Assembly: GCF_037975245.1 (NCBI RefSeq)
Contig: NC_092563.1
Location: 1,391,001 to 1,455,000 of the forward strand
Direction of reading: 5' to 3'
DNA: 64,000 nt
DNA from: Apostichopus japonicus
Taxonomy: Eukaryota; Echinodermata; Holothuroidea; Aspidochirotida; Stichopodidae
The notes beneath the pieces were generated by a model, which was given only the letters and a program-made list of their open reading frames with translations, was not told where the DNA came from and ran no database searches. The first letter of the stretch is position 1; each line of letters starts with the position of its first letter. Both the position numbers and the translations under genes were made by a program. Of the stretch, positions 21,711 to 32,600 are shown in pieces.

Positions 21711-23968
21711 GTGAAGAGGTTTATTTTGAGAGGTGCTGATGTTGCAAGTGACCACCAGCTTGTAAGAACTCAAATAAAGCTTAAACTCAAGAAACAAGAC
21801 AAGAAAGCCAATCCAAGAATGAAATACGATGTGAGCAAATTGCAGAACCCAGCAATTAAGAACCAATTTTCAGTGGAACTCAAGAACAAATTTGCTGTGC
21901 TTGAAGCAGTATCGGACGATGTAGACATTGAAGCAAAATGGGACAATTTCAATAATGCATTTAACCAGTCAGCTAAAGAAGTTCTAGGAACTAGAAAGAG
22001 GAAACAGAAGCCATGGATAGGTGTCGAATCATGGAAGAAAGTAGAAGAGAGAAAACATATGAAAATTGAAAATGCGAAATCCATCAGAATTAAACAGCAA
22101 CTCCAAGCAGAACACAAGGCTAAAGATAAAGAAGTCAAATCAAGCATGAGATCAGATAAGAGAAAGTGGGTGGATAGTTTGGCAGGTGATGCACAACGAG
22201 CAGCTGAAAATGGTCAAATGAAAACTCTATATGAATTAACAAAAACTATTTGCAATGAGAAACCTCGTCATGCAACAGGAGTAAAAGATAAGCAAGGCAA
22301 TATCATTACAGACGAGGAGGGAAAAAGGACAAGGTGGAAAGCACATTTTGAGGAAATTCTGAACAGAGATATCCCAACAAACCCTGTGGAAAAGATAAGT
22401 GATGTTCTACCAGAATTAGAAACCATTGACACCACACCAGTGATTAAAGCAGAAGTAAGGAATGCAATTAAAAAGTTGAAAAATGGAAAGGCAGGAGGAG
22501 TGGATATGTTAACGCCTGAATTGTTAAAAGCAGACATAGATACAACAGCCAACAAGTTACACAGCATTATATGTGATATCTGGGATCAAGAAAAAATACC
22601 AAAAGACTGGAAGAAAGGTCTAATCGTGAAATTACCGAAGAAAGGAGACTTAACTGAGTGCGGAAACTGGCGAGGGATAACATTGCTGCCTATTGCAAGC
22701 AAGATACTGGAAAGAATTGTTATTGACAGAATTAAAAATAGGCATTGATAAGAAACTTAGACCAGAACAAGCAGGATTTCGCCAAGGAAAGAGCACAACT
22801 GAACAGATCTTCATACTGAGAAATATTATTGAACAATCCATTGAGTGGCAATCTTCATTATACATAAATTTTATCGACTATGAAAAGGCTTTTGATTCGA
22901 TTCATCGGGACAGTTTGTGGGAGATCATGAGGCAATACGGCATACCAGGGAAAATCATCAACATAGTCAAACTAATGTATTCAGACAGTGTGTGTGCAGT
23001 GTTAGATGACGGCGAAGTAACAGAGTGGTTCCAACTAAAGACGGGGGTAAAGCAAGGATGCGTATAATGTACGGATTTCTGTTTCTTGTTGTGATTGACT
23101 GGATGATGAGAGAGACTACCAAAGACAACAACACAGGGATCAGGTGGCAGATGACGTCTAAGCTTGAAGATCTAGACTTTGCAGATGACATCGCGCTCCT
23201 ATCTTCCAGCCATTCTCAAATTCAAAAGAAAACAAACAGTATAACTGGTCTTGTGAGTAGAGTTGGACTTAAAGTAAACAAAAAGAAGACAAAGATCATG
23301 AGAATGAATAACAAGACTAGAGGGATGCAGTTAAAATAGAAGAGGATGACATAGATGATGTGAATGAATTTGCAAACTTAGGTGCAATAGTAAGCAAAGA
23401 AGGAGGTGGAGAGAGGGAAATGAATAGCAGAATAAACAAGGCAAGAGTTGCATTTACTAAATTGAACAAGATATGGAGATCCAAACAGTACGGAAGAAAA
23501 ACCAAAATCAAGCTATACAAAACTTTGGTAAGACCAGTACTTCTTTATGGTTGCGAAACGTGGAAAATGAACAAAAGTGATGAAAATAGACTGGATTCCT
23601 TCCAATACCAGTGTTTGAAGAAGGCACTACAAATATTCTGGCCCAATATCATTTCAATGGATGAGCTCAATGAATACACCCAAACTGCAAGAATAAGTCA
23701 AGAAGTCAAAAGAAGAAGATGGAATTGGATTGGTCATGTTTTAAGGAAACCAAATGATCACCATTGTATGATTGCCCTGACATGGCGGCCAGAAGGGAAG
23801 CGGAAAGTTGGCAGACCAAAAACAACGTGGAGGAGGATAGTGGAAAGAGAAAGAAAGCAAGGCGGGTGGAAGACTTGGAATGAGGCAAGGGAAAGTGCAC
23901 GAGACAGGGACAAGTGGAAACAGAGCGTGATGGCCTTATGTGCCACAAGGCACGAAGAGGATAGATGA
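21711..23968 (+). pseudogene. 5'-truncated, frameshifted non-LTR retrotransposon (endonuclease end plus reverse transcriptase)
   Basis: The reading frame is in four pieces: 21711-22748, 22693-23067, 23025-23339 and 23360-23968. The first opens with GADVASDHQLV, the last motif (SDH) of an APE-type endonuclease, so most of that domain is missing. RT motifs follow in order: KLPKKGDLTECGNWRGI, GFRQGKSTTEQI, DYEKAFDS, GVKQGC and the catalytic FADDI. The tail YGCETW...WIGHVLRKP...GRPKTTWRR is typical of RTE-like and related LINEs of invertebrates. Breaks lie near 22,700, near 23,040-23,060 (loss of the LSP stretch after GC) and near 23,340. It is a dead copy. Clade assignment is tentative. Confidence 0.85.
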
Positions 23969-24204
23969 GAGATGAAGGGGTTTATTTTACAAGTGACGAA
24001 AACTCCCTGCTCGGATAGCAAAAAATCTACATGGTCATGATACGGAAAATTGATCGTGCCATGAAAAGGCCAACTTGTCAGCTTTCAGGTGATGGGTAGC
24101 GTTTAGCTAGTGAGCCTGCTTCTATCTACACTTAGAGACCACATTACTTTTGTGATTTAGTGTGTTAGTCATTGGGGCTTTTAATTGGCGTATGCTACTT
24201 AAGA

Positions 24205-24630
24205 GATATCCAAAATATAATTAGATATTGAATATCTCTAATTCGAATTCTTGATATCTTGAATTCTATTTTGGATATCTCAAATTCGAATTCTTGATCT
24301 CTCTAATTCAATTTTGGATATCTCTAATTCAATTGGATATCTCTAATTCGAATTCTTGATATCTCGAATTCGATTTTGGATATTTCGCCATCAATTCAAG
24401 ATATCTTAAATAATGATTCCATTTTTGATATTTTTAATATATTTCTTGATATCTTAAAATCAATTTGAGATATCTTAAATAAAATTCAAGATATCGAAAA
24501 TGCAATTTCTGATATCTCGAATTGAATTGGAGATATCTTAAATAATTAGAAATATCCTCAATTTAATTCGAGATATCTGAAATTAGTAGCAGATATCTCG
24601 AATTAAATTGAAGATATCTCTTATAATTGA
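24205..24630. repeat. Right GATATC minisatellite arm
   Basis: More diverged array of GATATCTCTAATTCGAATTC-like units of variable length, with the opposite overall polarity at its outer end (GAGATATCTTAAAT). Confidence 0.75.
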
Positions 24631-24653
24631 ATAAATGTTAACATGGCGTTCCA

Positions 24654-25599
24654 ATCGCTCGCGCTGTTTTGTACAACAATTAGCTCGCAACGTTTTGTGC
24701 AACAACTAGTGAAACACCATGACGTTACAATTTTTTTGGGGGGGGAGGGGGGGCAGGTGGAAGTGATACCTCATAGGCAAGGTTGGTAGATCTAGGTTAT
24801 CCCAACCAGAGTCACAACGAACAAACAAATATAATATTAACATCGAGCCATGATTTTGAAAAGAAAAGTTACAATATGGTTAATATGGAGAAATAGGTAC
24901 CACCGAAAGCATGAAAAAGAAATACTTGAATTTGGCGAGTTTTGTTTCCAAATTCTTTTCAGCATTTAACAAGAAAACAACCAAACAAGATCATGCATCA
25001 ACTGTAAAGTAACATTTCTAAGTCACTAAGAAAATAGGTTTGTCACTCATCAACTGTTCGACGGGGATCGACGATCACCGATTTCAAAGTCCGGGTTTTT
25101 TCTTTACAAGTAAGATATAATGGCAACCAGGCTCAAACTGACTTTATATTATAACTAAAAGGTTCTTCATTTGAGGTACATGAGGCACAGTAAAATTTTG
25201 TTACTAATTGCAATAACTTATTGATGCTTCAGACAGTGAAGAAAAAGACAGACACCCACTCTACCCCTTCCACAAAATGAGAAAACGTACAGGTTTGTTA
25301 TCTCCATGATGACCAACATGCGCTGCTTCAGGGGTGGGTTGGGAATATACACCCCGACAAAAAATAATAGTAGTTTTTGCACTTTTTGGCACAACATCAG
25401 GCAAGTAGACCTCATTATAGTCTGTGGTGACCAGACGTCCCCGATTCTAATGTTTCGTCCTCGATTAACAAGTGTCCCGAAAATGTCCCAGATTTAGCAA
25501 GTAGTCCCTAAAATGTTAAAATACGACAGTTAATTCACGAAAGATTTAGAAATGTTACAAAATCTACCTTCTTGCCCGTTATACTTGAATTACACGTCA
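24654..25599. other. Non-coding stretch
   Basis: Contains a G-run near 24,740. Near 25,430-25,505 'gtgaccagacgtcccc...gtcccgaaaatgtccc' looks like an eroded DNA-transposon end, but it has no partner. No exon recognised. Confidence 0.4.
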
Positions 25600-26078
25600 T
25601 TATTCGCATAAAATAAATGTCAGTTTTGGCGAGTGATTTAGTCAGTGCTACGGTAAATGTTGCCGAATAACGAGTATGTTGACGGAAGTCGTTCTGCTGC
25701 AGTAAAGTTTGCCGCATAATGAGTAAGATTTACGTTAGTCCTTATTTGACAATAATATCGCCGCATAATTAGTTTTGTCTTTCTTGGTCAATATGTGAGT
25801 GTAAATATTGCCGCATAATGACTACGATTTTTCGTGAAGTCATTATGCGGCAGTAAAAACTGCATAATAAAGACAATATGATTTTTTGTAGTTTTCTGGG
25901 ACAGCTGAAAGACTGCGCAATAAAAATTCAAGCCTTGGTCATTTTGCTGCGTAAAAAGAAACTCACATAATGACTTGTAATTGTTTTTCTCATTATGTGA
26001 CACAAAATTTACTACTGTAGAAGGAGTAAAAGCTGCCTAAAAAGTTACTAAGTAATGTCCGTTTTGGCGTTCCATACT
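25600..26078. repeat. Possible one-ended foldback relative with GCCGCATAATGA units
   Basis: GCCGCATAATGA or close variants recur at about 25,710, 25,761 and 25,810, and an inverted form TCATTATGCGGCAG lies at 25,842. Related pieces extend to 26,000. The right edge ends GGCGTTCCATAC, the same terminus as the element at 21,197-24,653. I could not find the opposite terminus. Confidence 0.5.
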
Positions 26079-26652
26079 AGTAGTACTTAGCAAGGACATT
26101 GTATCTGTTGATAATTGATGATACGATTGAATAGATCAACAACAACGACGGTGATATTTACATCCCTCGCGGATACACAAAAGGAGAAACAATGATTGTA
26201 ATATTTGAGACATCCAAATGGTAAAAAATACGTAGCGTTCTAGTCACGTTGTCCGAAAAGTAGTGGAAGCTGACTTGTTTGGTGCAGGCTGCAGCACAGT
26301 TTATCGTTAGTATAGCCTAAGCTAGGCCTAGGTCTAATCTAAGTTACCATAACATTTTTTCCTTCTATTTTTCTGATCATAAGATTATTTTTTTTTTTAT
26401 TAAATGCAACAAACCAAGCCCCAAAAACCCTTTTTAAAGAATACTCCAATTTGTAAACAACTTATGTACCCTGATTTTGCAACAGCCCATATATACAGAA
26501 TTACAGATGATCGCAAACGTTTACTTTCTTTTCTCATTCACAGTTAATTTAGTGAGCGGATTTTCTGTGGATTTTCTATGGTACTCTGTGTGAATGGGCT
26601 GACCTGCTTATTTACCTCATAGCATTTGTGGGTCTGGCTGTGTACTAACATC

Positions 26653-29600
26653 ATGATGGCTTCTTTTCCTTCAGTTTTCAATTTAATTGCTGGTGTTGTG
26701 TTGTCTCTTGTCCCGTGTATGGGTAAGTTTCCACTTGTGCTGTAAACTACTGTATGCTGTGTTATTATTAAATCTGTAAAAGAATACCTTAGAAGATAAA
26801 TACTGCATTGTTCATATACATTGCATGACGATTTTTACCTATGTCCTATAATATTAAAACATTTGTTCAAATAATATGAATGTAGTTTAGATATTTGTTT
26901 ACATACTGTTGTCTGCAAAGGGCACAATTTGATGTCTTGATGTGTCAGTGATGATTCATTGTAAATTGACTGCTTTGGTTGCATAGCAATTTCAAATCAA
27001 ATATACTGTATTTTAGGTCATGAAGGGTCAACTGTTTGTTTCTTACATCGTATGGAGGTAATGGTAGGTTCAAGAGACTATCATTTGTAGTCATGCAAAA
27101 GTAAGCTTTGCTTTTAAACAGCTCCAAATTTTGCTGAGATGCAGTGAACAAAATATCACAGCACATAGAAATGTTGTAAAGTTTTACATTCTTGAGAATG
27201 TCTCACAATAGTATAGGTTCACAAACAAGACATGGTGTTTAACTTCCCCACCCTTGTAGATCTAACATTTGTGACTCTTTGTCCTCTGATAAAGCGCTTT
27301 GTTTTCTGTCGAAATAGCCATTTCTATAGATCCGCCACAATTGACCCAACTTGATAATGGGCAATGGCAACTCATTGCTTGTGGTATCAATTGGGGGTTA
27401 ACAATACTGCAGTGGAATGCCATTCTTTTGATCTAAACTACGGCAGTGTTTTGGACACTGCCCTTCCCACTTTTGGACCAGACAGCCATTCATCCTTAAA
27501 CATGTTCAAATGGGTGTCGAAGGTAAGGTCTAAGAGCATCCGCACCTGATGAGTCCAACAACCAGACTTGAAGGACATGATGTAGTTAGTTTATTTGCTA
27601 ATATAAACCCTGTTAAAAGATGCACTGTTCTTAACACTGCTAACACTCTCATATTGATACGCTGATTGTTTACACAACTGTCCATTCGCTACACTGTAAC
27701 TAATATGCAGTTCTTTCAAACCAATGCTAAAATCCTCACCAGATGCTCTTGTAAAGGAGAGGGGAAAGCAAAGTCAATACGCTTTACAACTGGCGTGGCG
27801 TGAAGGACATTTAAATGCCTTGCAAAGATGTCACTCACTGTAGTACCTACCCTGTAGAACTTGGTGGAGGTCAAATGTCATTAAAGTGAAAATCTTGTAA
27901 ACATGATAACACAAGAAGTACATATTTCTTGAACTTCATACCAGGCTTGGGGTAATCGTAATCAGTAATCGTAATCGATTACAATCGATTACATTTTTTG
28001 AAGTAATCGTAATCGATTACTTTTGTGAAAATTACAAAGTAATCGTAATCGTAATCGATTACAAGGGCAAAGTAATCGTAATCGTATTACATTTATGATT
28101 ACAGTGAAATTTGAATGAGAAGGGCAAAATTAGTAGAAATGATTAAAACTAATTCTTACTATTGGCTTTTAGTGTGATCAAAGAAGTGTTCCTGCTTCTA
28201 GAATTCTCTAGCACAATAAACTTATACTAAGAAGTACTGGGGATTTGATCGCAGATATGCAGAGGATTGTGCAAGTAACCACAATGTAATCGTGATTGTA
28301 ATCACGATTACATTACAATGTAATCGTAATCGATTACTTCAACTTTAGGCTGTAATCGTAATCATAATCGTAATCATACATTCTCAAGTAATCGTAATCG
28401 TAATCGATTAAAGCCTGCTTCATACGTAGTATCATGTATGTAGATCCAGCTTGGTGAGTGCAAGAATCCTATTGAAAGTGGTAGAGGTCACATGAGGTCA
28501 ACAGGCATCAAATTCTGAAAACTTTTTAAACATGGTAACTCCAAACTTACAGCTATAATTAATCTGTGAATTCGTCGATGCTATAATTTTCTTTGGTGAA
28601 CCTAGTTTGGTGAAATTCAGTTCTGTTTAGTCTTGTGAAGGAGCTCTATAAGTCTTCAACGAAACATACCTTTCATCCAGGTAATAAAATCTGCTTCAGA
28701 GTTCATACTCTTGCTATGTAAGCTCTTAAACCTCCTATCAGTTTTAACCCTCTGAGCTTCACAGGGTCAACAGGTATCTCAAATGGGCACAACCTGGCTC
28801 AAGGGGTCAAAAGGATATCTGAAATGGTGGAAAACTTGGTCATATTCTCAAAAAATAATGCACAGTGTACAAACAATGTCCTATAACTCTCAACAATTAT
28901 TAAAGGGATTTGCTAGCTCATAATGGGTAAAATGTGTTTATATTTCACATAGGAAACTGTTCTTTCTAGATATGGAAACATTTTGGTTTCAACATCTGCT
29001 GTAAACTCCTTATGAGTGCATGGCATGATCACTGACCACAAGGGTTTGCTACAAATTTTTTCTGGTTCTCACTTAATTCTTGCTCTGCATTAGGTAGAGA
29101 GTTATCTTGAATTTGGAGCAAATTGTATGGCAAGAAATCACAGAGCTAACTGGCTTTCTGGTTCTATGATAGATGTTGTAGGGCAAACTATTCCGGGGTT
29201 TTGAGTTATTATTTACTAGTTAGTCTCATGACAACAGCCGTTCAATATAACACCTAAGAATGGGAATTCTTTTTTATTTATTTTTGGCGGATTTACAGTA
29301 TGAAGCGCTGAGTAACATATTTTAGCTGAAGAAAGACGGACAAGTGATCAGGACCTGTGAACCTGGAGAGGTTCTTAAGTTGAGTGGTCTCTGTCCCTTC
29401 CTCTGTGGGCAAACTAGAAGGTAGATCAGGAAACATCATTATTTCCTGTGCTGATGTGTGTTGCCGACTATAACAAGCGAAGGTTATTTTTGGATTCTAT
29501 CAAAATCACATTTTTTTGGGCCAGCAGGTTCCAATTCGTTGAAGCTGAACAGGCTGATCAATAACGACTATGACAACAGTAGCGACCATGGCTTCGTTTT

Positions 29601-32600
29601 GACCCGGGAGCAAGACAACAGAGATTGGACTATTTGTTCTAGCCATGCTACAGAAAACCAACAGTTGGTGAAAATGCTTACGGTGGCATGCAGGCAGTTC
29701 GGATATACATCACTCAGCACATTAGATAAGGTTGCCAGGAAAGAAATCAGTCCATACCTGATGGAGGTTAGTCCATGTCTCCCGTCGTTGTGGAAATGCT
29801 CTGGAGATGAGAATGCCCTCTCAGAATGTGCCAGTGAAGAGGCAGACAACCTCTCCTTGGTACTCTATCTCGAATGCAGCTATTCCGAAACTCCCCAAGA
29901 AGGTTTGTAGTACAGTAATTATCTTAAAAGGTTACTTTGGGCATTACCCGTCATCAACCTCATTTTTCAAAAAGGGAGTGTTTGATTCAATATTTTGATC
30001 GCTCTTAATACAAGGCAATGGCACCAACGACAGGGTTTGAAATGTGTCCTGTTGTATTTGCTTGAAGGATGATGACATTAACTCAGCATAACTATAATTA
30101 AATTAATCATTGATATTTATTCTAAAAATAGATAATGTAGCACTTTCAAGAAACCGGTCATCAGAACATATCCTGCTCAAGAAATAGAGAATATTTTAAA
30201 TATTTATTATTTAATATTTTTAATTGGAATATCTTCTAGTCTCATCATCACTTGGTGAAGTTGTCTTTCACACATGTTGGTGTTGACACGCAAGTTTTCT
30301 GAAGATCAATACTAATTTCGTAGTCAAATGGCAGGATGGAGCATTGTTGTGTTTAACTGGGCTATCCCTTTAAGAAAAAACCTCATAAAACTTTCCTCTT
30401 TGTAGTATCGCAGGATAGGGGAATATGCTTTACTGAGTAATCTTCTGTGGGATTTAATGTAAAGACTGATAACTTTATTATCTAAACATGCTGCAAATTT
30501 TACTGTAGGTACATAACTGTTGGGTTGAACAAAGACCAAGTTTTATTTCAAAGTAGAGTGTTCGATTTAGTAAGCTTGGAAGTACTTTTTGCATTTGCAT
30601 ACACAAGAAAAAAGGTTAACAAGTCGAATTTCTCAGCTTCTAAGACCCCTTCCTCTCCTCCTCCTTCTCCCTCTCCCCCTCCTGCTCCCCCTCCATCTCC
30701 TTTCCCACACTCCCATTTCTCTCTAGTCTTGGTTATCCTGGGTAATGCACATTCTAGAGTTGATGAGCTGTTAAATGGATACTTTCCGTCTCCTTCTACA
30801 GGTGATGTACGTTTCGTCGGTAATCATCCATATAGAGGATACGTAGAGCTGTTTCACAATTCCGTATGGGGTAAACTGTGTCCTGTTGAAAACTTGACTA
30901 ACCTGCAGACGGCAGTGTGTAAGCAGCTACACCTGGGACCTTTTGTGGAGACTTACGAGAGAGTCAACCAGCAGATGTTTGGCCAGATCCACGACCTTGT
31001 AGTCTCCTGCAAGGGAAACGAAACTAATCTTGCTCAGTGTCAGAAACAAGAGATACCTGTGGTCTGTTCATCAGTATATACCCTCTATGCCACCTGCCTT
31101 ACCCCAATTGAAAAATGTAAGTTCTTTCCTTATATTTGCCTGCATGCTTTTTGGTTACTTGCCATAGGCAGGCATGTGTGTGCATGTGTTTCACGCTCTA
31201 GCCTGTAAACACGATATCTCAGCATAGGTAATGTCTGCAGTTCTCATGTTTGGCATGTGGCTTCCCCATAATAAGTACAAGAACCCTATTGTTTTGGGTG
31301 GAGGTCAAAGGTCATTTGGGTCAGCAGAGTGCAAAATGTGAAACTCAAAAACGCTGTATCTCCAGAACCTGAACATCAAAGGAGCTCATATGCACAGTAA
31401 CATAGCCTTATGTTGCACAATTTAGTGTAGGTAAAGAGTTCACTTAAGGTCACCAGGGGTCAAAACTTGAAATCCCTGTAAACACGAATATCTCCAGGCT
31501 GGAAAGTTTATTGACTCTCATATTTTGCATGTGGCTTCACTATAATGAATAAAAGTACCCAGTTGTTTTTGGTGGAGGTCAAAGGTCATTTGGGGTCATG
31601 AAAGGTCACACTTGACTTTGTAAAGACTTATAAACAAACCTCGTAAACATGATATCCCAAGAGAGGTTACACCACATAGCTTGTATTTGGCGTGTGTCTT
31701 CCTTATAGTGAGTACAAGAACCCTATTATTTTGGGCGGAGGTCATAGGCCATGTGAGGTCAGCAGAGGTCCAAATGTCAACACATGAAATGGATCTCATC
31801 AGGTTAATTATTATAAATGCAAATTCAGCTCTTTTTTGTTAGAGTGAGCATGCAAAATAAATTCCTAACAACAAACAATGTCCCTCCATCTTTCTTTTAT
31901 GGTTGTGGCATTATGTCTCATGATTCCCTGTAAGCGGTGACTCTGTTTAGATTTATACTGCCCTCCGTCTGCAGTATGAACTTTAGCCAGGGTTAATTTG
32001 CAAACTACTCATGTGCTGCATATGTAATGTACTTAAAGGCAAGTAACTGCTGGGAAGGGCTTCCCTCTGGTTTCTGTTCGCAAGCAGATTGATTTTTTGT
32101 TGTTTTTATGAACTTTTGCATCTATGAGGGCTTGTATGTTTATGAATACTCATACTTTGTATATGGATGCCCCTTGAGTTTGAAAACCCCCTTTTGGGGG
32201 GGGGGGGGTCAAATGTCATTTCAGGTCAGTATAGATCAAAATGTGAAAACCTTTTATTAAACAAGTAGAGAAAGTTTGATTGATCTCAAACTTACAGCCT
32301 GTGGATGCCCCATATTGAGTAGGTGAAGCCTATTGGTTTTTTTTTATGAAAATCAGAGGTCACTTCCCAGTCTTTCAGAAGTCAAAGTGGTTATAAAGTT
32401 TAAGCACAAAATTTCAAGCAGGGAAGCTTGGATAGATCTATATATTTAATTTTCATGTTGATGTCTCATTTGGAATAATTGGGGACTTCTGTTTTCAGTA
32501 AAGTGCAAGGTTATTCGAGGACAACATCAGTCAAAGTTCGAAATTGTTTTAAACTTGGTAACTGATCATCTCACTAAGTTGCATGTGGCCCCACATTTGT

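Larger units (their letters stand above)
21197..24653. mobile_element. Foldback-type element with GATATC minisatellite arms, enclosing a LINE
   Basis: The left end TGGAACGCCATTTTAACATTTA and the right end are inverted copies with one mismatch in the first 20 bp. Inside each end is an array of ATATCTCTAATTCATT-like units (left about 21,215-21,475; right about 24,205-24,630) in broadly opposite orientation. A truncated LINE fills the middle. Flanks AACGCTCGTA and ATCGCTCGCG match at 7 of 10 positions and could be a worn 10-bp target duplication. Another copy of the TGGAACGCCA terminus lies at about 26,065-26,075 on the minus strand. No transposase is seen. Confidence 0.65.

Noticed and set aside
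30525-30801. Upstream extension of the SRCR exon 5 frame with a proline-rich stretch
   Set aside because: It lies before a clear polypyrimidine tract and AG acceptor at 30,801 and is low-complexity CCT-rich intron; phase from exon 4 joins at 30,802.
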